The notes beneath the pieces were generated by a model, which was given only the letters and a program-made list of their open reading frames with translations, made no database searches and was not told the origin of the DNA. From Rhipidocladum racemiflorum (lineage: Eukaryota > Streptophyta > Magnoliopsida > Poales > Poaceae), in NCBI GenBank assembly GCA_036346355.1, contig CM070569.1, forward strand, positions 60,040,561-60,104,560: a stretch of 64,000 nucleotides of DNA, written 5' to 3'. The position numbers and the translations under genes are program-made. Shown in pieces: positions 1 to 10,533 of the stretch; positions within the stretch are counted from its first letter, which is position 1; each line of letters begins with the position of its first letter.

Positions 1-540
1 AAAGCCGAGCGCTCTGCAGAGTTAATCTTAATTGTAATCGGTTACGCCGTACTTCTGCTAACGAAGTTAAGTTGGAATCGGGTTGATACCCGTAACTAAG
101 CTCAAATTCTTGTTAGGTATTTTTGAATCAATTGGTTAAGTGTTGTTGAACCTTGTGAAACTCAAATTACTTATTTTATTAGTTTGTGCTTCAAATGTAA
201 AATGAATTGTGAAATAAAAGCGCATCCAGATACTAAACCCTCTTGCTATCCCTTGATTACCCTTACATATAGTATTCAGTGGTTCCGTACGACTTGTTGA
301 GTACTCTGTACTCACCCTTGCAAACCCCCGCCCTTTCAGAGTTCGAAGAAGCCGGAGCCTACCAGGAGGTCGTAGATGGCGATTTAGTCTGGTTTTAGGT
401 CTTTGTCTTCGCTCAGGCCCTGCCTGTGGTTTCCTTCTTTTGGTAATGTAAGTCTAGAAGCTCGGATGCTTCCCTTGTAAAACCTGGTCGTTAGACCATC
501 TATATTGAATAAAAAGTGTTGAAAGTTGCTTTTGTCAGGC
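1..540 (+). mobile_element. Possible gypsy LTR remnant
   Basis: This stretch has no sustained reading frame. The part around 285-360 (a 'gttgagtactctgtactcaccc'-like phrase followed by a GAAGAAGCCGGAG-like segment) resembles text I associate with long LTRs of grass Ty3/gypsy elements. No partner LTR, target duplication or polypurine tract is visible, because the left side is cut by the window edge. The class is inferred from resemblance only and could be wrong. Confidence 0.3.
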
Positions 541-2124
541 AATTGTACTCTTGTCTTCCAACAGTTAGTCTTCCTGGGTAACTGTTGTGAGTTTCGCACT
601 GCCCCTAAAAAGGCGGTCCGTCACAGTTGCGTCGCAGCGTTGCGGTGCTGCCCCCACGCTGCGCTACGGGCTAGTTTGGAGTTGACCGACCACACCACGG
701 TCGAGGTACCCAGCCGCAATGGCGAGCGTGCCGGTTGGCGGGACGGAGAGCGTGGCGCCGGGGTTGTCGGCGACATCACCGGGGATGGGGTTCTCGCGGT
801 TGTCGACCCAGGCAACCGACGGAAACCTTGTTGCTGTATAGGAATAACTGATTATTTGTCGTAAAGTTGACGTGTATTTACTGATTTGTCATATATGTTT
901 CATTGATATTTGGATTCAGAAATCACATATTAATAAAACATGACATGTTAAATCATGGCAAATAATCAAATCTCTCCCGAGACAAACTATCTTTCGCGGC
1001 GAGCGGCGTCCCGGTGTGACGGTGTCCCTGGCACGGCAAGCCGTGAGCAGGAGGAGCAGTGGGGAGAAGCGAGGAGGGAGCCATTGCTCGGCGCGAGCGG
1101 TGAACGAGTTGTACTACCACGTCACTGTGGGCTGCAAGTGTCACGCACTGGCGTTTTGGACGGAAAAAATTAAACATCTACATCATCTCTCTTGAAATAA
1201 ATATGTATTTGAATAGAAAGAAAATGATTTAATTGCTTAAAGATATATATTTACCATGTATTTAGTTTTTACAAAAGATGCTATGAGACATACGATGCCA
1301 TTCAATTTTTTCCAGCTTTGGACGGGAGCTGCAAGATAGCGTGGTCGTGGAGAGTTGTTGCATGTACTTGACACCTGAATACATGGTTTGAAATCTCGGT
1401 GAAATTTTAGATTTCGGACCACCGAATTTCATAATTCTGGTAGGATTAAAAATTTTTGAATTTTTTTTTTCAAAAATACTACAGTACTCGTAAATTTCGG
1501 TGAGATTTCATCAATTCTCGGTAAAATTGCATGTATTTAGACAAGGTTTGAAATTTTTTGACGGGTTATTACTGGATTTTGTATTAATGGCATTACCTTC
1601 ACTTCCCTTATGCATTTATATTGAAAAGAAACAAAAAAATTGGGTTGAAGGTGGAAATTCAAACCAGAGTTTCCTTTTTGATGGTAGTTTAATTGTAGAT
1701 ATGTGCTGATTTTATATATAAATCAGCAAAGCATGTGATCTAAATTCGTTCAAATCTTCGAATTTGAGTATATTTTGAAAGGTGTGTTTCATTTGAATTG
1801 TAATAAATGGATGTATACCTTAAAACTGAAATTTTTGAAAAATATACCCAGATTTGGCATGAATTTGCCCATTTGAAATCATGGTGTCCAGGCACCATGG
1901 TGCCCCATTTCGGCGTCCTATATATATATGCATACATTTAGGGGGGTTCATTCTATATCTTGAGTTTTCACTAGTATTAACCTCTTTCTTTTTTCACACA
2001 TATGGAGAACCTTTACTTTAAAACATATTCTTTGAGTATATAGAGTTTTTGTAGTTATAATATACCCATATTGATTTAAATTCAATTATTTACAATTAGG
2101 TTGTCGTCAATCACTTAGGGAGAT
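541..2124. other. No gene seen; mixed AT-rich and GC-rich DNA
   Basis: No gene is supported here. Two GC-rich islands (about 600-830 and 960-1170) sit in AT-rich DNA and give short open frames on both strands that look like composition artefacts. From 1380 to 1560 there are repeated TTTGAAAT and TTTCGGTGA phrases in both orientations, which suggests decayed transposon sequence, but no ends could be fixed. Confidence 0.4.
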
Positions 2125-2127
2125 TAA

Positions 2128-2478
2128 GGGTGCGTTTGGTTGGAGGGTGCGGGGTGGATGGGATGGGGCCATCCAGTTTAGTAAGGATGAAGTCATCCAA
2201 GCTCATGCTTGGTTGGAGGGATGAGTGATGGATGTGATAAGCTAATTTTTTGTTTGGTTAGAGGGATAAAGTTGGATGGGATGAGAATTGGATGGTGGAT
2301 AGGGTGAGGATTCAAATTTGATTGGTGGGATGAAGTTGGATGGGGTGAAAATTTAAATTTGGTTGGAGGGATAAAAATTTGATGGTGGAAGTGATGAGCC
2401 AATTTATTGTTTGGTTGGAGGGATAAAATATGGATGGGGCCATCTCATCCACTCTGCGCCCTCCAACCAAACGCACCC
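2128..2478. mobile_element. Tourist-like MITE (PIF/Harbinger type)
   Basis: A 351-bp element is bounded by terminal inverted repeats that start GGGTGCGTTTGGTTGG on the left and end CCAACCAAACGCACCC on the right. It is flanked by TAA at 2125-2127 and 2479-2481, the 3-bp target duplication expected for PIF/Harbinger MITEs. The interior is strongly strand-asymmetric, with GGATGGG-like words repeated on the plus strand. It encodes nothing and would need a transposase supplied from elsewhere. Confidence 0.87.
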
Positions 2479-2499
2479 TAAAGGATCTAGGCCCTCCAT

Positions 2500-4429
2500 T
2501 ATGTGTTAATAGTGCGCTTTGGTGATTAGTAATGACCGGATATGTTGGACCGATATTTTCTATGAGGTTGTGAAATATGTTCTAACGATTATGAAGACTT
2601 TGGTGACATTATGTGTTGATGGTCATCAAGTCTTGATGAGCATCGAGATAAGATCTCGAAGTGAAAGTAGTTCGTCATGTATTGATGAACAAAATAAGGA
2701 TCCGGAGTTGAAGAGAAAATGATCACCGTCAAGCAAAAACTCTAAGTGGATGCAGAAGGCAAAAGAATAACTAACGTAGGCTAAGGATGTGTTCCTAGTC
2801 TTTTACCAGTCTCGGTGTTTGGTTGGGAGACCGGATTACTAGTGTAGGTTGCCGTACTATTAAGAGGGATCTTGTATAGTAGTTTGAATTTCATCATGTG
2901 TTGATACCTTAATTCCGCTTGCTCTACTATGATGCTATTATTTGTGAATATATTTGGCAAATAATTGAAGCTCATAAACTTACTCTTTGTAGAATGTTAA
3001 TAAAGTTTACAAATGTTTTTTTTTACAAATTGTTGAAGTTCATACATTGATCATTTCTAGACTATTGCTAGCTTGTAGTCACGCTCTTGATCAAGTCTAT
3101 GTTAGAGATTTCAAAAAATTAGATTTTTGATGTGTGGCTACATTAGAGCTTTAGTGTTCTATGAAAATATCTATGGTTTCTTATATCTTGAAAATGGATG
3201 GAAGTTATAGCCCTCTAGAAAAGCTTTCCATAGAATCCAAGATCACATAAATCGAACTTCAGAGTAAAAAAGTTATGATCCTTTATAGATTGTGCTGTGA
3301 GTTTGTTCGAATTTGATATTAGGAACGTCCGAATTTGATTTTAGGACATTTTGGCAGAACATGTGTTTCGAAGCTGATTTGGATTATAGGATTCAAATTG
3401 TTCAAATTTTGAAAATTCAGAAAGTTGGAATCAGTGAATTCGGAATGTCCGAATGTGTGAATTCAGAATGTCCTATTTTTCCTACCACAACGGCTAAGTT
3501 TTTTACCATTGAGAATGTCTGAATTTGAAAATTAGAAATGTCTGAATTTATTTTTTAGATGATTTTATTCCAAGCAATAGTTTCTTTGAGGGGTTATAAA
3601 AAAAGCCGAATATGGAGGCTTTATATGCTACTCCCACACTCTTTTGAGGTATAGCACAGCCTTGAGAGTTTATAGAGCTATACTTGATAGATTTAAGAGG
3701 CATTCGAGCTAAAGTTTCTTGTGTAAAATCTCTTGGCACCCTTTTTTCACTCTCTTGAGCCAGTGCAAGCCTCCCTACTTAATTATGCATGTGTTGCACC
3801 TTGTGAACAAAGAGAGAAAAGCTCTAGGTTCATGTGTTGCATTTAGAGGTGGATTGAGTACCCGTTTGTTCATATATTGCACTTAGTGAGTATCAAGCAA
3901 GAGATTTAGTTTGTTACTTTTTGTGTTTGCCAATACCTAGATAACGTAGATGTGTCGTGGTCCGGTGATCTTCTCAAAAAGCTTGTGAGAATGTATCATG
4001 AAGCTTGTGAGAATGTCTTATGTGTTGTGAAAGTTAGAGCTTACCTACTCGGATGAGAAAAGAGCTATCACTAATGGATTTGAGGTGTTTGACTTAATTC
4101 GTGGGGCTAGTCCAATTCGTTTGAGCTTACCTCAACATGAATTAGGGGAGACCGGCAAGTCTTCGAGCATTGCGGTAAAAAGATCGTGTGTCATATTTTG
4201 GTTTGCTTCCTTTGGCTCATTTATATTCTTGTAATTTACATTTTTAGAATTGAATTGATTGCTTTGTCACCTTAGAATTGCAAATCTTGACATAGACTTA
4301 TAGTTGTTGGTATACATAGCTGAGATTAGATGATTTAGGTCTTAATTGAGAAACCGTTTTAGCCAAAAAAATATATATATATATTTAAAATCGTCTATTC
4401 ATCCCTCTGTTGACTTCCTCAACCTTACA
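2500..4429 (+). mobile_element. Degenerate long-LTR-like element, relative of 48270-51165
   Basis: The left end carries a TTTGGTGATTAGTAATGACC-like phrase. The right end reads through a GTCTATTCATCCCTCT segment into CCTTACA. Both correspond, in opposite orientation, to the two ends of the well-bounded insertion at 48270-51165. The interior has repeated GTCCGAATTTG/GAATGTCC words (3305-3545), like the TCCGAT words of that insertion. No 5-bp target duplication could be found, so the ends are approximate. It may be a truncated solo LTR. No coding sequence is supported. Confidence 0.4.
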
Positions 4430-4434
4430 ACATG

Positions 4435-5296
4435 GAGAGCTTTCGTGGTTCACATCTTCCAACTGTCACAGCCTTAGAGGATGAGTTAGGAGATAACCGC
4501 GAAGGCTACGAAAAGTTCAGGCTTGCTACTTCGCAACGTCTTATTGCTACTAGGTTCTTAAAATTGGTCAGTTTTTGTCGATTTCCGTGAAAACCGATTG
4601 TATCGAGCTGATTCGAAACTATAAACCGGTTCAATTCAAACAATTTTAAAAATTTAATAAATTCAAAAAGTTTATGTGACGTAAATCGATTAAAAATCTG
4701 TAAAAGTCGCTCGATTTTCGACAAAAATCAACGAAATCGCTGGTCGTTCGAAAGGTTCAACTCACCAATCGATTTTCGAGAGAACCGATCGGTTTTCATT
4801 TTTTTTAAATTTGTTTTGAATTTTTTCAAATGCTCGATTTGAAACTCTTCAGTTTTTTACTATTTTTTGTTCGATTTTCACGGTAAACTGGTACCGTAGG
4901 AACCTCGATTTTAAATTCGATGGTGATTTGGTTAACCCTGACTTCTACATGCTTTTTTTTTTTTTTTTGAACTTATGTTATTGCTACATGTAGAGAGCAC
5001 AGGAATGCTAAAAAAGTTGTCCTCGATGAGTTGGCTCTGCAGGTCTAAACGTCCTAGTCTTGTGCAAGTCCAAGTAGAGTATGTGGATTTGAATTGGGTG
5101 ACCTGGACTTTTTTGCGGCCCTGGTTGTGGCAATCAGAGCCCAAAATCGATCGTGTCTAGGGAAGACACGGGTCCGTTCGTTTTATTCTCTATAATTTCT
5201 TTTTAAAAAAAACGAATTATTTATCGAACGGAAGAATTTTAGACAGTTTTTCTGAGAGTCAAAAGCTATCCTCTACATAGAAACAGAATCCGGCTG
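4435..5296. other. AT-rich DNA without recognised features
   Basis: No gene was recognised. The segment 4540-4900 is full of AACCGATT/AATCGGTT-like words in both orientations, as in decayed transposons, and a T homopolymer lies near 4951-4968. Short open frames at 4932-5160 overlap on both strands and have no recognisable domain. Confidence 0.4.
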
Positions 5297-5648
5297 AAAC
5301 CTGATTTTCACTGCTCCAATTCGGAATCTAAAAATCATAGCCGATTCAATCTGATTTTTCTATAATAAAAAATAAATTGTTTATAATTCAAAATTCATAA
5401 TCCAAAGGTTGAGACACGCTCGGTCGCCTACCCGGTCCCAAGTATTTTGCTCCGTTCACCATGCTGTGGCCCTTCTCAATCAAAGGACGCTCTTTTTATG
5501 TTTTATCGATGCACTGAATAGTGAGTGGAGTAATAGGTTTTGACAACTTAGACGTCGACAGGTAAATTGAAAAATGTGACCATAGATTTATCGGCTTCCA
5601 GCATATGTGAGTGTCAGGTCTAATTTGAATGTGGATGTACCAGTCGTC
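5297..5648 (+). repeat. Direct repeat, copy A (352 bp)
   Basis: This block is repeated at 5848-6198 in the same orientation with only a few percent difference. Both copies begin AAACCTGATT and end CAGTCGTC. They include the same run from ACACGCTCGGTCGCCTACC through GTCGACRGGTAAATTG. The copies are offset by 550-551 bp with about 200 bp of unrelated sequence between them. Neither copy codes. They could be a local tandem duplication or two LTR-like ends of a small element, but no target duplication was found. Confidence 0.9.
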
Positions 5649-5847
5649 CGGTCGATTTGATTCTGTAAGTAGCAAATATATATATAAATCTCGAACATGA
5701 AGTTTAAGTATCCAACGTGAATCTAGAAGATTAACATTGAAGTTTGGGTGGATTGTACTCTTTTTCTTAGTAAGTTTTTCATTGAAGTTTTCTTATTTAC
5801 GGTTTTTGATGAGGCAATCTGTGCAACACAGCAAGCGTATGCTATGT

Positions 5848-6198
5848 AAACCTGATTGTCACTGGTTCAATTCGGAATCTAAAAATCATAGCCGATTCAA
5901 TCTGATTTTTCTATAATAAAAAATAATTTATTTATAATTCAAAATTCATAATCCAAAGTTGAAACACGCTCGGTCGCCTACCCGGTCCCAAGTATTTTGC
6001 TCCATTCACCATGCTGTGGCCCTTCTCAATCAAAGGACGCTCTTCTTATGTTTTATCGATGCACTGAATAGTGAGTGGAGTAATAGGTTTTGACAACTTA
6101 GACGTCGACGGGTAAATTGAAAAATGTGACCATAGATTTATCGGCTTCCAGCATATGTGAGTGTCAGGTTTAATTTGAATGTGGATGTACCAGTCGTC
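5848..6198 (+). repeat. Direct repeat, copy B (351 bp)
   Basis: Second copy of the block at 5297-5648. It differs by scattered substitutions and single-base gaps, for example GATTTTCACTG against GATTGTCACTG near the start and GACAGG against GACGGG near the end. The sequence diverges abruptly after CAGTCGTC, where copy A continues CGGTCGATT and copy B continues TTACACAAT. Confidence 0.9.
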
Positions 6199-6447
6199 TT
6201 ACACAATGCTCATGTGAGTGTCAACTATTCGATAGCGAAGTTGTCTAACACAATGCTCATCAGATCCATTCATCCTGCCCCATGGTGGTACCACAAACAA
6301 CAACATCATTGCGACCCTGCGCGATCTTCGTCATGGTGGTTTTTTTACTGGCTTTATACGATTGGCGATCGTTGTGTTGCTAGTGAAGTTGCTCTGTCTC
6401 TGCGTGCCAGGATCAGATGATAACGGTATGTCCAATTGGCTAACTTA

Positions 6448-6678
6448 GGCCCCGTTTGGCAACTTGGAACCGGACCGTTTCTACTAGAATCCGGGAGAAA
6501 CCCAACCAAATGGGCTAAAGCTCGAAATGATTCTTCTCGAACGAAGCCGAATCACCCTCAACCCCGTTCCACGCCGATTCACAGAATCCAGACAGCTAGC
6601 CAAACGATTTCCAGATAGTGATTCTGATTCTACCTGAAACATTTCTACCAAGAATCTGAAACCGTACCAAATAGGACC
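6448..6678. mobile_element. Tourist-like MITE with diverged TIRs
   Basis: A 231-bp element starts GGCCCCGTTTGGCAAC and ends GTACCAAATAGGACC. The ends are imperfect inverted repeats. TTA flanks both sides (6445-6447 and 6679-6681), the usual target duplication of PIF/Harbinger MITEs. Internal GATTCTGATTC/GAATCAGAAT-like words are partly palindromic. It is non-coding. The weak TIR match makes the superfamily call less certain than the boundaries. Confidence 0.72.
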
Positions 6679-7099
6679 TTAATTAACTATACCGTCTCTC
6701 TCCCGAAAAAGAAAGAAGCATGCAATGACCGTCATGTAACACTGACAAGATGACAAACTTTCCGAAACATAACACCTCCCACGTATAATTAGCGTGGTTT
6801 GGGCCTTTTTGAAAATGAGAATATTAGTTTCAGTGCAGTGCATGGGCCAAAATGGAAGGAAATGGAACAACCTGCGGCCTGGTTGCACCTTTTCCTGAAT
6901 TCAAGCTCGGCCAGAATGAAAGTCCGTAGTTTTCAATATTTCTCAATTAAATCTGGGCCGAAATGAAAGCAGTCTAAAAAGTATAAATACATAGCAGCCT
7001 GCAATAGGCCCACTTTGTTGGGCAACCCATGTCCCCTCTGCTAGTATCTTTGAGCTGACCCCACACTCCCAGAGTGAGGTGTTTCCATGTTTCCACTCA

Positions 7100-7284
7100 A
7101 AATGCACTTCTCGTGTGATATAGAGTAGAGATCAAATCAAGCTATTGATTTATTAAGGATATTTTTAGTTTTTTACTATTTTATTATTAGAGAAAGTATA
7201 GATAAATTCTAACTAATTTGATCCATCGGATTGAAAATAATTAAAAACTTATATTAAATTTAGTGTACCGTAAAAGAGCTCTTG
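7100..7284 (+). mobile_element. MITE-like repeat, copy A
   Basis: About 185 bp of AT-rich sequence ending GTGTACCGTAAAAGAGCT. The stretch AATTTGATCCATCGGATTGAAAA...TTAGTGTACCGTAAAAGAGCT aligns with the reverse complement of 8035-8212, so the two are copies of one small element in opposite orientation. The left end is approximate and no clear target duplication was found. Confidence 0.5.
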
Positions 7285-7289
7285 AAATG

Positions 7290-8030
7290 ATACACGATGC
7301 TAAGTAGGTGGTTATCTTTTTTTTTTGGGAGGGCTTACAGAGAAGAATCGTTTGCGCCGTCACATGTAATTAGCCTTTTGGGAGTGGTTTGATCATTTGC
7401 AGAGACTGGATTATTCTAGTTCCACTAGCTTTAACTTGACGCCTAAGCCCTCTCAATTCTCAAACAAGTTAATTGCATGATCTCACAAACCGTGCTTTAT
7501 TCTCGAGAATTACCTTTCCTCCGGCAACGGAGGAGGAGGTAGGTAGCGGGGGAAAGGGGAGCACACAAAGGCAGGGGAAACCGTGTGTGCGTGCATGATT
7601 ACCGGCGAGACAGCCTTGGAGCTGAAGCCACGGCTCGGCCTGCTGGCTTTTTCTTGATCGAGCTAAAAGGGGAGGGACGACGAGCAGCCCGAGTCCAATC
7701 CATGAGCGTCGCCGCTCCGCTTTACTCACCGTCCAGGGATGGAGCGTCCAGACCAGGACATATCGCTACCGGCCTGCACCGATCGGAGCCTGGCACGATC
7801 AACTTTGCAATCGCCTCGATCGCCCCTGCCGTCTATATCGCCCCAGCTGTGGTTTACAAGACGCGATCAAGCGCGACAATCCGGACAGGGTATGAAAGAC
7901 ATGGCGGCCGGTGGCCATAACGTGGCGTAATTCAGTGGCTGGCTACGAGTACAAGATATTCATCATTAATTCACAATGTCAAGGTGTTTAGGTCTGTGAC
8001 GTGTACTATGCTCGAGTCGCCTTCAGGATA
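7290..8030. other. No supported gene
   Basis: No recognisable gene. A moderately GC-rich part (7540-7920) is open in more than one frame on both strands, without a conserved domain, splice pattern or clear start. I treat it as non-coding. Confidence 0.4.
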
Positions 8031-8034
8031 AAAG

Positions 8035-8212
8035 AAGAGCTCTTTTACAATACACTCAATTAAATATGAACCGTTCATTTTTTTCGATCCAATGGATCAG
8101 ATTAACTAGAGTTACTTATACTTCATCTGGTAGTAGCTAGAGTAATCAATGGTTAGATATGATTTCTACTACACATTATATACTACCAGTATAATGCACC
8201 GTAAAATTTCTC
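8035..8212 (-). mobile_element. MITE-like repeat, copy B (inverted relative to copy A)
   Basis: Begins GAGCTCTTTTACAATACACT and ends ATGCACCGTAAAATTT. The ends are weak inverted repeats built on TTTTAC..T.CA. It contains the GATCCAATGGATCAGATTAACTAG segment that matches the reverse complement of copy A at 7100-7284. It is non-coding. Confidence 0.5.
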
Positions 8213-9091
8213 TAAATGAATCGGGGTAGGCGGCCTTAGACCGGTAACAAAAAAATTCCGGTATGAGAAGTAGTCATTTCGCACTAATTTGAATGAAGTC
8301 ACGATGTTAATGTTTATAGAGGCAACATATCCAGTGCAACTTTTTGTAACTTCTAACATAGGACGAGTTTGATCATGAAATTTTATGCGTAGATGGGGTA
8401 AGTTGATATGTACATCCATGATTTTTTTCAAAATTTTTTGAAATTTTTTTAGTAGGGTTGTACGAAAACTTTAATTTCACTGGATATATTGCTGTTTATA
8501 GAGGACCAAGCAAACGCAATACTCGCCAGATGGTACTCCAGGACTCCAGGCTCCTTACGGACGCTCGCAAAGGAGAAAAGGGGCAGCCAGCTCTCATGGC
8601 GTTTTCGTTTGTGCATGTATGAGTCTTTTAGTATATCTCGATACTTCTAATCTTTAAATTTTTAGTATCTCGGAGTGCTAACTCGGTGAACAGCTAGCTA
8701 TCTTGTAAGATGATATAAAAAAAGTCGAATGCATGTATACATGTGTGCGCTGGATCGATCGGTCTCATCCGGTTGCTGCCGCTTAGGACGGGCAAGCTTG
8801 GACCAGCCCGGCCGGCCAGCCCGGTTTGGCAGCCAAAATTAGGGGTAGGTATTTTTTAACCGAAATATAAAAATTGAACTAAACTAAACTGAATTAACTA
8901 AAAAATTTGTTTTTTTTTTCTATTTTTGGTTTGGTTATAATTTTGATATAATTCGATTTACGATTTTTAGTTCGGTTTTTGCATTTCGAAAACCGATTAG
9001 CTAATCCCCATTAGCCATTGCCCGTTCGGCATTCCCCATTCGCCAATATCCCCTGCTGAGCGGTGAGCACCCAGTCCAGCCTAATCTAATC
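8213..9091. other. No gene seen; flank of element 1
   Basis: No gene, repeat boundary or RNA gene was recognised. 8840-9000 has AACCGAAAT/GGTTTGGTT-like words typical of decayed repeats. The last 90 bases, from about 9001, belong with the sequence after 20288: removing element 1 and one copy of its target duplication joins them. Confidence 0.4.
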
Positions 9092-9096
9092 GGCCC
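9092..9096. repeat. Target site duplication of element 1, left copy (GGCCC)
   Basis: GGCCC immediately precedes the left LTR and recurs directly after the right LTR at 20284-20288. Five bases is the normal duplication length for Ty3/gypsy integrase, and this fixes the outer ends of element 1. Confidence 0.88.
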
Positions 9097-10172
9097 TGTC
9101 GGCTTACTAACCAACAGGCACCCTAAGACTGGGTGCTTGAGAGATTCGGACTGGGGGCTTTTGTGGCAACCGCTCCAAAGACAGGAAGAACGGGATGCTG
9201 GAAGCAAGCAAGAAGACAGTCGAGTTTACCCAGGTTCGGGCCCTCCAAAGGAGTAATAACCCTAGTCCTGCTTGGTGGTTTCCTCTGAGTTCAAGGTTCT
9301 TACAAGGTGAGGAAGAAGACCTCTCGAGTTACGCCAACCCAATAATCAACAACCCTCCTCCCATGCATCCTAGCTCCCTTTTATACTCATTTGGCCGGCC
9401 GAGGCGCATGGGGCTTACAACTATGCGTAAAGCAAGCGTCGACACGTTACTACGATTGCATTTAATGCACCCGTCATACTCTCTTACATCACATTTAATG
9501 TTTGTCCTAGCCGACTTAGACTTCGCCTTGGGCCCGCTTTGTCTGTCACCCCTGCACGCTCCGCCAGGAGAGAGGGGATGTCGACTCGGCACCACCCATC
9601 ATTAATGCGCGCCTAGGGAAGACGCGCCGCCATACCACAGCCTGCAATTAATGCGCACGTCTCGCATTAAATACCCTTGACCCTTCGCCTGTAGCCTGAT
9701 TACGGGGTTGATTCTTGGGAACTACGCCTGAGAGTGGCACGAACGCCACTGTCCTCTTGGCGAGCACCTTTGTCGTCGGCCCCAGGAGTGGCTCAACGCC
9801 ACTCGCCCTTCCGGCGAGCCTCGTGGCTGGTCGCCTCGAGGAGTGGCTCGAACGCCACTCGCCTTCCTGGCGAGCACCATTTCGCCGGTCGCCCGAGGAG
9901 TGGCTGAACACCACTCGCCCCTGGCGAGCACCTTCGCTGGTCGCCCGAGGAGTGGCTGAACACCACACTGCCCCTGGCGAGCACCTTCGCCGTCGCCAGG
10001 AGTGGCTCGAACACCACTGTCCTGGCGAGCACCCTCGCTGTCGCCCGAGGAGTGGCTGAACGCCACTGTCCTGGCGAGCACCTTGGCCGGTCGCCTCGAG
10101 GAGTGGCTCTGAACGCCACCGCCCTCTGGCGAGAGTATAATCTTGGTGCGTGGGTACCGCTAATCTGTGACA
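9097..10172 (-). repeat. Element 1 left LTR (3' LTR, 1076 bp)
   Basis: Runs from TGTCGGCTTACTAACC to CTGTGACA on the plus strand, so in element orientation it starts TGTCACAG and ends AAGCCGACA (TG...CA). It matches the right LTR over its length apart from small gaps and an additional minisatellite unit. The region 9730-10135 is a GC-rich tandem array. Confidence 0.88.
9728..10135. repeat. LTR minisatellite, 8 units of about 50-58 bp
   Basis: Eight imperfect units each begin GAGTGGCT, continue (C/G)AAC(G/A)CCACT and then carry CTGGCGAGCACC. Each unit contains two small inverted repeats, GAGTGG...CCACTC and CTCGCC...GGCGAG, so the array can form a series of hairpins. The matching array in the right LTR has 7 units. 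The array keeps several frames open on both strands, which produces spurious long open frames. Confidence 0.85.
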
Positions 10173-10187
10173 GTAGCCCCCGGGCCC
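10173..10187 (-). other. Polypurine tract of element 1
   Basis: On the minus strand the bases directly upstream of the 3' LTR read GGGCCCGGGGGCTAC. This purine-rich run next to TGTCACAG is where plus-strand priming would be expected. Its place on the inner side of the left LTR agrees with the minus orientation of gag-pol. Confidence 0.65.
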
Positions 10188-10436
10188 ACCCAGGAGTGTC
10201 TTTATTCTTTCTTTTTCTTCGTCGAACGGTTCAATCTCCCGGGTGGGGCCCATAAATGCCCACGCACGCCGCGGTCTTTAAAAACTTGCCTCTTTTTCCG
10301 GTCCCGAGGTGGATACTGCGGCCGTTTCCGTGGCTTCGTGGGACGTGCCCGCTTCCTTGAAAAATGCTTTGGTTTTCCCGCATCCGAACCGCCGCGTCTC
10401 TTCGACTTTTTCCCGCCAGGCTCTCCCTTGAATTCT

Positions 10437-10444
10437 TATAAATA
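10437..10444 (+). promoter_or_regulatory. TATA box of the element 1 antisense gene
   Basis: TATAAATA lies about 97 nt upstream of the ATG at 10534, in the orientation of the antisense gene, followed by a pyrimidine-rich leader (GTTTTCGCTTTTCGCCTC and onward). Comparable boxes precede the antisense genes of elements 2 and 3 at similar distances. Promoter function is inferred. Confidence 0.5.
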
Positions 10445-10533
10445 AGCAGGCGACGGGGGGGGGCATGTTCCCGTTTTCGCTTTTCGCCTCTGCTCCTTCT
10501 CGCTTAGCTTCCTTTCTGCCTTAGCTGACTCTG

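Noticed and set aside
7585..7930. Possible small gene in the GC-rich part
   Set aside because: Two overlapping plus frames and one minus frame, no domain, no splice or promoter pattern.
9648..10253. Long minus-strand open frame (about 200 codons) and overlapping frames on both strands
   Set aside because: They follow from the GC-rich LTR minisatellite, whose unit leaves several frames open. No known domain.
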